DNA of 15,262 nt from Candidatus Magasanikiibacteriota bacterium. GTDB taxonomy: Bacteria > Patescibacteriota > Patescibacteriia > Magasanikbacterales > GWA2-37-8. The DNA is taken from NCBI GenBank assembly GCA_903858555.1, contig CAIOJG010000105.1:1-15262 (forward strand), given 5' to 3'. Every line of letters begins with the position of its first letter. Positions within the stretch are counted from its first letter, which is position 1. Of the stretch, positions 7,711-14,002 are shown piece after piece. The notes under the pieces are model-generated. The model had not been told where the DNA came from and searched no databases. It saw only the letters and a list, made by a program, of their open reading frames with translations. The translations under genes and the position numbers were made by a program.

Positions 7711-7739
7711 ATTATACCACAAATTAAACATAAAACCAA
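7711..7739 (-). promoter_or_regulatory. Extended -10 promoter of the 128-aa gene
   Basis: On the minus strand, TTGGTT (7734-7739), 17 bases, then TGG directly followed by a perfect TATAAT (7711-7716), which is an extended -10. The -35 lies inside the last codons of the reverse transcriptase gene, whose stop is at 7724-7726. Confidence 0.75.
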
Positions 7740-8491
7740 TATTCATTCAACAGTCGCCTTTTCACCTTGTGACTATTACCGTGTTTTAATAAACCAAGGT
7801 AAGATTGCAGTGTTTCATTGATTGGATTTTTTACCACCCGTTTCAGCAATCTATTCTGAGTAGTTTTTCGCAACAACCGATGATCGGAAAAATGTTTCCA
7901 ACCGAGATAGTCTATGCCTGAAGCGACGGTTTGCAAAAATATTTTGTCGGGGTGTAAAGTTAATTTTAATCTGTCACTTAAAAACTGCTGAATTGGAATT
8001 ATTAAACTTTCTAAATATTTTTTATCAGTAGATAAAATTACAAAGTCATCGGCATAACGAACATAATATTGAATTTTTAATTTATGCTTTATAAACTGAT
8101 CCAGTACATTCATATAGACATTGGCCAGCAACTGTGAGGTAAGATTGCCCAAAGGCAAACCTACCCCTTTGCCATTTACTTCGCTGTGATAACTTTCAAT
8201 AACATTATTCAACAGATTTAAAATATCTTGGTCGGATATGTATTCAGCCAAAATATTAAACAACGTGCTATGATCTATACTATCAAAGAATTTTTTAATG
8301 TCACATTTTAGTACCCAACAAGTGCGGGTGTTATTTTGACCTACTTTATATATAAAACTCTGAAAACGAATAAGAGCTTTATGTGTACCTTTATTATCAC
8401 GACAAGAAAATGAATCGGCGATAAAAGTTGTATCAAAAAAAGGATAAAGAATTCGGTAAATAGCATGATGCAACAAACGATCACGCAACAA
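7724..8491 (-). pseudogene. Reverse transcriptase, C-terminal fragment with DGR-type motifs (gene broken)
   Basis: An RNA-directed DNA polymerase copying RNA into cDNA. This 255-aa piece has the palm motifs intact: CDIKKFFD with Asp64, GLPLGNLTSQ (111-120) and YADD (146-149). GxxxSQ in place of the usual QGxxxSP is characteristic of DGR reverse transcriptases, and SFSCRDNKGTHKAL (27-40) fits the same clade. No maturase or HNH domain follows, arguing against a group II intron protein. The only start is TTG at 8489-8491, with no SD. Relatives of this family, as I recall them, have about 40 more residues (the KxR-containing part of motif 1) before RDRLLHH. Here the N-terminal fragment at 8481-8711 meets it directly in another frame. 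I read this as one gene inactivated by a frame-breaking deletion; an assembly error is the alternative. Confidence 0.8.
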
Positions 8492-8711
8492 TATTATCCA
8501 TCAACTTCTCGCCAAATTTTATCACGTCCGGTTTCCTTTTTTTACCTAAGATAAATTCTTCCCAAGCTAAACACAAATTTTCTAATGAAATAATATCATC
8601 ATAAGTATGAACGAACTTTTTCCGACGACTAATCTTCAAAGCCCCCCCCCCAAGAATCCCGCGGAAATCCCCATCTTGTCTTTGCTCAAAGAAGGATATT
8701 TGTTGTGGCAT
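8481..8711 (-). pseudogene. Reverse transcriptase, N-terminal fragment (out of frame with the rest)
   Basis: The last 45 residues or so (from about HTYDDIISLENL through AWEEF to KLMDNIV) match the usual N-terminus of CPR/DGR reverse transcriptases, which begin with a helix containing 'IISLENLxxAW'. The frame stops with TGA at 8481-8483, and the palm domain continues in another frame. The likely native start is the TTG at 8637-8639, right after a run of ten G on this strand. The 24 codons from the ATG at 8709-8711 to there look like read-through of the C-rich junction and overlap the Avd-like gene on the other strand. By itself this fragment has no catalytic residue and would not be an enzyme. 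Confidence 0.65.
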
Positions 8712-9014
8712 AGTTTTTTGCCAAATTTACCGAGACTAACCCGGTATACTTTGGGCGTTAAAATAGATAATTTATTTGTTGAACTGCTGGAAATAACTTT
8801 TACGGCCAAATATGCCAGACGAGAAGATAAACTGAAATTTCTGGAGGAGCTGAGTCGTAAACTCGATAACTTAAAATTTTTTGTTACTTTGCTTTGGGAA
8901 GCCAAAGGATTGAACGCTTCTAAATACGGACAACTATCTCACAAACTTACAGCCGCGGGAAAAATGTCCGGCAAGTGGTTGCAGCTATTTAAAAAGGAAA
9001 CTCCCGCCAGTTAA
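8607..9014 (+). CDS. Avd-like four-helix bundle protein (bAvd family)
   Basis: The only plus-strand gene. DGR accessory proteins of this type form a pentamer of four-helix bundles that bind the reverse transcriptase and template RNA and are needed for mutagenic cDNA synthesis. Residues 28-135 show the family pattern as I know it: LWHSFLPNLPR, RYTLGVKIDNLF (46-57), then KLDNLKFFVTLLWEAK (85-100) and a final helix. The region before about residue 20 is not family-like. The ATG at 8607 has no clear SD; TTG codons at 8698-8703, just after AAGGA (8692-8696), are alternatives. The first third runs antisense to the reverse transcriptase 5' end and includes ten consecutive C (8642-8651). The stop codon lies in the loop of the hairpin at 8998-9025. 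In most DGRs avd and the reverse transcriptase point the same way, so the layout is unusual. Confidence 0.75.
   Translation: MNELFPTTNLQSPPPKNPAEIPILSLLKEGYLLWHSFLPNLPRLTRYTLGVKIDNLFVELLEITFTAKYARREDKLKFLEELSRKLDNLKFFVTLLWEAKGLNASKYGQLSHKLTAAGKMSGKWLQLFKKETPAS
8642..8651. repeat. C10 homopolymer between the RT and Avd-like genes
   Basis: Ten consecutive C on the plus strand, inside both the 5' part of the Avd-like reading frame and the N-terminal extension of the reverse transcriptase. It is the longest C or G run I see here. Slippage would shift the frame of either gene, so it could be a phase-variable site, a rearrangement scar or a sequencing weak point. Confidence 0.9.
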
Positions 9015-9025
9015 GGCAGGAGTTT
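8998..9025 (-). terminator. Hairpin downstream of the variable-protein gene, overlapping the Avd-like stop codon
   Basis: AAACTCC and GGAGTTT form a 7-bp stem, extended by GCC/GGC past one C/A mismatch. The loop AGTTAA contains the Avd-like gene's stop codon. On the minus strand it is followed by CCTTTTTAAATAG, so it fits a terminator for the gene ending at 9035, nine bases away. On the plus strand no T-run follows. DGR target sites are known to need a DNA hairpin shortly downstream of the variable repeat, so a second role is possible. Confidence 0.7.
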
Positions 9026-9034
9026 ATGAAGAGA

Positions 9035-9595
9035 CTAACTGCGAGCGAACCGATCGTTGCCGTTGAAATCGTTGTCCAGCCAATTGAAGTTCAACACCCA
9101 CCGCGAACCGTCCCAGTACAGGTACGCGACGCGGCGGTCGCCGCCCGGATTGCGCAAAACGGTGGCCGGCAAGATGATGTACTTGCCGCGCAGCTCGGCG
9201 GGGATCTTGTCGCTTTGCGCGAGGAAGCTCGGCACATCAGACAATCCGAAGTTGGCCTTGAGCGTCACCGCGCGTTTGCGCATTTCATCACCGCCGATGT
9301 ATTCTTCGCCGTCCTTGAGGAACGGCTCGAACTTCAGCTTGCTGACGTCCAGATTCTCCGTCGGTTCGACGTCTTCGAGCACTTCCCACTTGTCGGGGAT
9401 GAGCTCTGGAACGTAGACCTGGCACGGGAACTTGACGCCCAACTCGCTGAACTTGCCTTCGATGATGAGCTGCAGAGCGCGCTTCAATTGCTTGGGATCG
9501 AACGGATAACCGCCCTTCTGCCGCAATTGCCGCTTGATCTCTGACAGCTGACCGTCCAAACCAGTATACAATTCGCCTTCGACGACAGTCGCCAT
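9035..9595 (-). CDS. GC-rich DGR-type variable-protein candidate (186 aa)
   Basis: I believe this belongs to a group of CPR proteins with an 'MATVVEG..YTGLDGQLxEIKRQLRQ' N-terminus and, in some members, a C-type-lectin-like C-terminus diversified by a DGR. Residues 1-48 are helical. A middle domain (about 55-145) has no motif I know. Residues 147-186 are rich in Asn, Asp, Arg and aromatics (RRVAYLYWDG, then WVLNFNWLDNDFNGND), with many AAC/AAT/GAC codons. That is what a DGR variable region ending at the stop codon looks like. There is no signal peptide or membrane segment. The start is fixed by AGGAGG at 9603-9608, seven bases before the ATG; the frame stays open upstream but that part is leader. 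Composition is clearly more GC-rich than its neighbours. The family claim rests on memory of related proteins, so the function stays provisional. Confidence 0.65.
   Translation of the reverse strand: MATVVEGELYTGLDGQLSEIKRQLRQKGGYPFDPKQLKRALQLIIEGKFSELGVKFPCQVYVPELIPDKWEVLEDVEPTENLDVSKLKFEPFLKDGEEYIGGDEMRKRAVTLKANFGLSDVPSFLAQSDKIPAELRGKYIILPATVLRNPGGDRRVAYLYWDGSRWVLNFNWLDNDFNGNDRFARS
9038..9157 (-). other. Candidate DGR variable region (VR) at the 3' end of the 186-aa gene
   Basis: The last 40 codons encode a WDGSRW / NWLDNDF / NGNDRF pattern with Asn and Asp codons at alternating positions, as expected where template adenines are randomised. The end of the region is G/C-rich (CGGTTCGCTCGC), as in the initiation-of-mutagenic-homing site. 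No near-copy serving as template was found within this window, so the boundary is approximate. Confidence 0.5.
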
Positions 9596-9740
9596 GACGA
9601 ACCTCCTATAAACACCAATTGGCTCATAATCGCCAGCACCCAGTGTGCCGACAACTACTTGCCGTAAGGGATGGGTTTTTATCCCAGCCTTTTTTCTGCT
9701 TATTTGGGCTAAAAAAAGCAAAAAATAGACTATGATAAAA
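9596..9740 (-). other. Long untranslated leader of the 186-aa gene
   Basis: About 145 bases between the upstream hairpin and the start codon. The distal part is A/T-rich with a small inverted repeat GGGAT/ATCCC (9669-9673 with 9682-9686). The proximal part is GC-rich. A weak promoter candidate, TTGTCG with GATTAT 17 bases downstream, lies about 25-55 bases before the SD. I see no match to a riboswitch class I know and no copy of the variable region. Confidence 0.45.
9603..9608 (-). promoter_or_regulatory. Consensus ribosome binding site (AGGAGG) of the 186-aa gene
   Basis: A perfect AGGAGG lies 7 bases before the ATG at 9593-9595. It decides the start, because the same frame is open for another 42 codons upstream. 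Most neighbouring genes have no SD at all. Confidence 0.85.
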
Positions 9741-9770
9741 ATAAAGAATAGTTTTCCAACTATTCTTTAT
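9741..9770 (-). terminator. Long AT-rich hairpin ending the rseP-pheST operon
   Basis: A perfect 13-bp stem (9741-9753 with 9758-9770) has a 4-base loop, GGAA on the minus strand (GNRA type). Past a 4-base bulge, ATGAT (9732-9736) can pair with ATCAT (9771-9775). On the minus strand the stem is followed by TTTTTATC. It lies 25 bases after the stop of the 114-aa gene. Only a few pairs are G-C, so it may be a weak terminator. Confidence 0.65.
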
Positions 9771-9794
9771 ATCATATATTTTGTATTTTGTCAA
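9766..9794 (-). promoter_or_regulatory. Consensus-like promoter facing the 186-aa gene
   Basis: On the minus strand, a perfect TTGACA (9789-9794), 17 bases, then TGA followed by TATAAA (9766-9771, 5 of 6), an extended -10. It starts immediately after the 114-aa gene. The -10 box overlaps one arm of the hairpin at 9741-9770, so transcripts from it would begin inside that hairpin. Confidence 0.6.
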
Positions 9795-9795
9795 T

Positions 9796-10140
9796 CTACC
9801 TACCAGACCTAGCAGCAAAAGCAAACTGGTAAAAATATTTTTCTAAACCTTGAGCAGTATCGCCATATTCTTTATTTCCCCAAAAAGTATCGACTAATAA
9901 CTCACGTGCCAAACAAATTTCTCTAAGTCTTCCTGGAAAAACTTTCCAGCGAGCATCATCTAAAGTAATATCTACTAAATCAAAAGCACGGCCCAGCGCT
10001 TTATCACGCTGAACAAAATTGTCTTTTTTTTGCCAATTATTTGCCCGACCAACTTCACTACCGATATTGCCCATTTGCTCACATAATGTCATTTCATACC
10101 AGCGGCCAGCGGCGGCATCTTTATGAATTGCTTCAATCAT
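9796..10140 (-). CDS. Small 'IHKD-GRW' family protein, partner of DUF5674
   Basis: The 114-aa protein shows IHKDAAAGRW (4-13), LCEQMGNIGSEVGRA (19-33), a central DLVDITLDDAR and a C-terminal YFYQFAFAAR. I recognise this as a widespread uncharacterised family of similar length in CPR and other bacteria, often next to DUF5674 genes; no activity is known to me. Its ATG overlaps the DUF5674 stop by four bases (ATGA), so the two are translationally coupled and probably act together. That arrangement is common in toxin-antitoxin and other two-component modules, which is only a suggestion here. It is the last gene of the rseP-pheS-pheT operon and precedes the terminator at 9741-9770. Confidence 0.65.
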   Translation of the reverse strand: MIEAIHKDAAAGRWYEMTLCEQMGNIGSEVGRANNWQKKDNFVQRDKALGRAFDLVDITLDDARWKVFPGRLREICLARELLVDTFWGNKEYGDTAQGLEKYFYQFAFAARSGR

Positions 10141-10496
10141 ACTATTTCTACTAATTTTTTTACCACGCCTAAAACCAAATTTTTTGTTTCTTCGTTATCT
10201 ATACCACGCGATCGATTGCCTTGATTAGGGCGAATATTAATCATTGAATCAAATTCAACCATGTCTGGAAATGACATTTCGTGATATATATTAATACCCC
10301 ACAGATTAATTTGTTTTGAACCCATTTCAAGCAACATCGCTTCTTCATCCACATGCATTTCAGCGCCTATCGCCATTATTCCTTTTTCTATATCAACCAC
10401 CGCTTTTACCATATCACCAAATCTTTCAGCAGAAATTTCTTTGAGCTCAGCGATATAAATTTTTGTATCTACTAAGCGAATTTTTTCATCAATCAT
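10137..10496 (-). CDS. DUF5674 family protein
   Basis: The 119-aa sequence matches the DUF5674 pattern as I remember it: MVKAVVDIEKGIMAIGAEMHVDEE (29-52), then GSKQINLWGINIY and a C-terminal EFDSMINIRPNQGNRSRG before a final helix. The run of conserved polar residues (HxDEE, NLWG, DSxIN, RPNQGN) suggests a folded domain with a binding or active site, but no reaction is known to me. It starts 21 bases after the pheT stop with no separate promoter visible, so it is probably co-transcribed with pheST. It overlaps the next gene by ATGA. It carries no signal peptide or membrane segment. Confidence 0.75.
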   Translation of the reverse strand: MIDEKIRLVDTKIYIAELKEISAERFGDMVKAVVDIEKGIMAIGAEMHVDEEAMLLEMGSKQINLWGINIYHEMSFPDMVEFDSMINIRPNQGNRSRGIDNEETKNLVLGVVKKLVEIV

Positions 10497-10517
10497 ACTA
10501 TAAAAAATACAAATAAA

Positions 10518-12968
10518 TTATCTCACTTCCACACTAAACTCCTTTACCAATACTTCCTGTACTTTTTTAACCGCTGTTTCTACTTCCTCGGTGGTCAAAG
10601 TTCGTTCACTGTTGGCGTAAGTCAGTCGGTACGCCATACTCTTGTACCCCTCACCGATATTGCTACCATGATAAACATCAAATAACTCCATATCTTTTAA
10701 CAAATCCGAAGTCTTTTTTAATGCTCTCAAAATTTGTTGATGAGAAATTTCTTTTTTCACCAAAAAAGCTAAATCACGAGTTACAGCCGGATACACCGAA
10801 GCCGGTTTGTAAATGGTTTTACTTTTTTGTTTGGATAAAACTTCTACTAAAGCCGATAAATTTAATTGTAATACACCCACACGCTGTTCAATACCAAGAT
10901 TTTGGGAAACCATCGGATTGATTTCACAGAGTACACCTAAAGTTTGTCCGCCGCAAGCGACCAACGCCAAACGAGATGGGTGTTCCCAAGGTTGGACAAT
11001 ATCGTGATTCATTATTTGAAAATCTGCATTCAACTCAGAAAAAATATTTTCTAAAGCACGGCGAGCTTGCCAGAATGGAGTAGCGTCTTTTTTGCCGACG
11101 TACATTGCGGCCAACCAAATTTCTTGTTTTGGCAAAAGATCACTACCGTTACTATCCGCGCGCAGACCACTTTCTTTAATAGAAAAAACTTTACCAATTT
11201 CAAAAATTTTTAGTTCCGGATAATTCTCAATATTATTTTTTACATTCTCCAGTAAATTTGGCAACAAATTGCGACGCAAAAATGGACGTTCTTTAGAAAG
11301 CGGATTATCTAGTTCTAAATATTTTGCCAAATCATCATCCATCTTGGCTACCTGCACATCGCTGACAAAAGAATAATTATACACTTCATTGTATCCCAAA
11401 GTTTTTACCAAAGTTTCCGCCACATTTCTTTCTAAAGTACGCAGAGTATTTTTTTCTGGTGGATTGATTGGGAAAGTTGGCAAAGCAGCCGGGATATTTT
11501 CATAACCAAAAAATCTAGCAACTTCTTCCACCACATCTTCGGCAATCGCGATATCTTTGGTCGCGCGCCAAGTTGGGATTTTTACGGAGAAACTATTCTT
11601 TTTTACTTTTACTTCAAAACCGAGATGACTTAAAATATTTAAAATATCTTTTTGTGGAATGGAAACGCCCAATTTTTTTTCAAAAATATCAGCTGGTAAT
11701 TCGAGCGGTCCCACCGCTAACGCAAATTTCTTTTCATCTACCACTTTGCTTACCACTTTTGCCTCTGGACAACATTCCAAGGCCAATTCTACTGCCCGTT
11801 GCAAAGCCACCTCACACAAATTTGGGTCCAAACTTTTTTCAAAACGCACAGCCGAATCGGTACGCAAACCCAAGCGAGTCGCAGTCTTGCGCACGCTGGC
11901 CGCATTAAAATTGGCAGATTCAAAAATCACGGTGGTGGTGTCGGTATAAGTACCGCTTTCCAAACCACCTTTGACACCAGCAATACCCAAAGATTTACTG
12001 CCCGAAACAATCATCAAATCATTTTCAGATAAAATATATTCGGCTTCATCCAGCGCTACAAATTTTTCTCCTTCTTTAGCCAAACGCACGCCAATATTAT
12101 TACCAACTTTCGCCGCATCAAACGCGTGCATCGGCTGACCTAAATCCAACATTATATAGTTGGTAATATCCACGATATTATTTATCGGATTGGAACCGAC
12201 AGCCAACAATCTTTCTTGCAGCCATTTTGGCGACGGCCCAACTTTTACGCCAGACATTGCCACGGCCATATAACGCGGACAAAGTTTGGCGTCTTCAATT
12301 TCTACTTTTAATTTAAAATCTTTTCCCGCAACAATTTTTGGCGCTTCGTATTTTTTTAAATCACGATTAAACAAAACCGCCACTTCACGCGCCACGCCAT
12401 AATGGCCCCAAAGATCTGGACGGTTGGACAAAGATTTATTATCTATTTCTAAAATTGTATCATTTAAGCCGAGCACTTCGGCGAGTGGCAAACCAACAAT
12501 ATTTTTCCCGTCCGCCAAACCAGACAAATCTAAAATTTCTTTTTCATCTTTGAGTGGAAACATTTCTCCCAAACCAATCTCGGTAGACGCGCAAATCATC
12601 CCAAAAGAATCTTCACCGCGAATTTTGGTTGGCACGAGTTCGACCAAATCCCCTTCACCATGCCACTGTACTTTAGCACCAATTTTTCCGACTGCGGCCA
12701 ACATGCCTTCAGTGACATTACTACCACCACACACAATCTGAATTTCATCCGCGCCGACATCCACGCGACACAATTTTAATTTATCCGCATTGGGATGTTT
12801 CACGGCCGACACCACTCTACCGACTACTACATTTTCCAAAAGTTCACCTTGCTTTTTTACGCCTTCTACTTCTACTGTCACCGCCTTCAAACGCGCGGCC
12901 ACTTCATCGGCAGTAATTGTGCTTGGCAAATTGACGTATTGTTTTAACCAATTATAGGAAATCAACAT
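10518..12968 (-). CDS. pheT: Phenylalanyl-tRNA synthetase beta subunit
   Basis: Beta subunit of the alpha2-beta2 enzyme that charges tRNA-Phe; it carries the editing site and tRNA anticodon contacts. The 816 aa match the full bacterial length. Visible domains in order: N-terminal extension (MLISYNWLKQYV); EMAP/Trbp111-like tRNA-binding fold at about 40-150 (VVVGRVVSAVKHPNADKL, CGGSNV); the B3/B4 editing region around 210-390 with HAFDA; B5 and the catalytic-like core (about 400-690, including RPFLRRNLLPNLLENV); and the C-terminal anticodon-binding FDX-ACB domain from about 722 (PAVTRDLAFLV) to the end. The gene starts one base after the pheS stop, so subunit synthesis is coupled. No truncation is seen. 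Confidence 0.96.
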   Translation of the reverse strand: MLISYNWLKQYVNLPSTITADEVAARLKAVTVEVEGVKKQGELLENVVVGRVVSAVKHPNADKLKLCRVDVGADEIQIVCGGSNVTEGMLAAVGKIGAKVQWHGEGDLVELVPTKIRGEDSFGMICASTEIGLGEMFPLKDEKEILDLSGLADGKNIVGLPLAEVLGLNDTILEIDNKSLSNRPDLWGHYGVAREVAVLFNRDLKKYEAPKIVAGKDFKLKVEIEDAKLCPRYMAVAMSGVKVGPSPKWLQERLLAVGSNPINNIVDITNYIMLDLGQPMHAFDAAKVGNNIGVRLAKEGEKFVALDEAEYILSENDLMIVSGSKSLGIAGVKGGLESGTYTDTTTVIFESANFNAASVRKTATRLGLRTDSAVRFEKSLDPNLCEVALQRAVELALECCPEAKVVSKVVDEKKFALAVGPLELPADIFEKKLGVSIPQKDILNILSHLGFEVKVKKNSFSVKIPTWRATKDIAIAEDVVEEVARFFGYENIPAALPTFPINPPEKNTLRTLERNVAETLVKTLGYNEVYNYSFVSDVQVAKMDDDLAKYLELDNPLSKERPFLRRNLLPNLLENVKNNIENYPELKIFEIGKVFSIKESGLRADSNGSDLLPKQEIWLAAMYVGKKDATPFWQARRALENIFSELNADFQIMNHDIVQPWEHPSRLALVACGGQTLGVLCEINPMVSQNLGIEQRVGVLQLNLSALVEVLSKQKSKTIYKPASVYPAVTRDLAFLVKKEISHQQILRALKKTSDLLKDMELFDVYHGSNIGEGYKSMAYRLTYANSERTLTTEEVETAVKKVQEVLVKEFSVEVR

Positions 12969-12969
12969 A

Positions 12970-14001
12970 CTAGAACTGTTTTAAAAATTTTAAATCACCG
13001 CTCTGCAAATGGCGAATATCTTCAATACCATATTTCAACATTACGAGACGAGTCAAACCAAATCCAAAAGCAAAACCTTGATATTTAGTCGTGTCTACTT
13101 TTCCTTCTTTCAAAACATTTGGATGAATCATACCAGCGCCAAAAATTTCGAGCCATCCAGTATTTTTACAAACGCGACAACCTTTGCCTTTACAGATAAA
13201 ACAAGTCACCTCACCATTTACCCCCGGCTCCACAAATGGATAAAATTTCGGACGCAGACGCACCTGAGTTTCTTCGCCGTAGAGATGCTTAGCTACTGCT
13301 TCCAGGACGCCTTTCATATTGGCTAAAGTAATATTTTCATCAATCACAAAACCTTCCAACTGATAAAAAGTGTGTTCATGACGTGGGTCGGTCGATTCAT
13401 TGCGATAACATTTCCCAGGAACAATCGCGCGCAGTGGCGCACCCTGTTTTAGCATCGCACGGACCTGCATGGAAGAAGTGTGGGTACGCATCACGAGCCC
13501 CGGATGATTTTTGATATAAAAAGTATCCTGCATATCACGAGCGGGATGATTTTCTGGAACATTCACGGCCGAGAAATTGAAAAAATCACTCTCGAGCTCT
13601 GGACCATCCAACACCGCAAAACCCATAGAAGTGAAAAAATCTTCCAAATCTTTTTGGATGATAGTGTTCGGATGAAAAGTGCCAGACTCGGTTTGTGGCA
13701 AAGCCGGCTGAGTAATATCCAAGCGTTCTTTTTCTATTGCTTTACTCCAATCCAACATCAGCAATTCATTCTTTTTATTTTCCATTGCCAATTCAATTTC
13801 TTTTTTTACTTCATTAGCCAAAGCGCCCACCACTTTGCGAGCGTCATCGGTCAAATCTTTCAGACCCTTCATCAGGTTGGTCAGCTCCCCATTTTTACGG
13901 CCAAGAATTTTATTTTCCAAATCTTCCAACTGCATTTTATCCGCCACAGATTTTATGGCCAACAAGGCTTCGGTTTTGAGTTGTTCAAATTTTGATTGCA
14001 T
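12970..14001 (-). CDS. pheS: Phenylalanyl-tRNA synthetase alpha subunit
   Basis: Catalytic alpha subunit. The 343-aa protein starts with the antiparallel coiled-coil arm (1-90) that contacts tRNA-Phe, then the class II core. Motif 2 is the CYRNESTDPRHEHTFYQLEG stretch (198-217), and motif 3 is GFGLTRLVML (313-322) near the C-terminus. THTSSMQVRAM (173-183) is the typical substrate-pocket segment. The insert CFICKGKGCRVC (267-278) holds four Cys in a zinc-ribbon-like spacing common in this family. It is separated by one base from rseP upstream and one base from pheT downstream. There is no SD upstream, consistent with coupling to rseP translation. Confidence 0.96.
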   Translation of the reverse strand: MQSKFEQLKTEALLAIKSVADKMQLEDLENKILGRKNGELTNLMKGLKDLTDDARKVVGALANEVKKEIELAMENKKNELLMLDWSKAIEKERLDITQPALPQTESGTFHPNTIIQKDLEDFFTSMGFAVLDGPELESDFFNFSAVNVPENHPARDMQDTFYIKNHPGLVMRTHTSSMQVRAMLKQGAPLRAIVPGKCYRNESTDPRHEHTFYQLEGFVIDENITLANMKGVLEAVAKHLYGEETQVRLRPKFYPFVEPGVNGEVTCFICKGKGCRVCKNTGWLEIFGAGMIHPNVLKEGKVDTTKYQGFAFGFGLTRLVMLKYGIEDIRHLQSGDLKFLKQF

Positions 14002-14002
14002 A

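Noticed and set aside
7724..8639. Group II intron encoded protein
   Set aside because: No maturase or endonuclease domain follows the palm, motif 4 is GxxxSQ, and no intron RNA domain V-like hairpin is visible downstream before the next gene.
9026..9544. Plus-strand open frame of 172 codons opposite the GC-rich gene
   Set aside because: It lacks an SD; GC-rich coding sequence often leaves the opposite strand open, and the minus-strand gene has promoter, SD and terminator.
9669..9700. Plus-strand terminator-like hairpin GGGAT/ATCCC followed by a T-run
   Set aside because: No plus-strand gene ends nearby (the Avd-like gene stops at 9014) and the stem is only five pairs.
9596..9721. 42-codon N-terminal extension of the 186-aa protein
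   Set aside because: A perfect AGGAGG is placed for the inner ATG, and the extension reads through hairpin-forming leader sequence.
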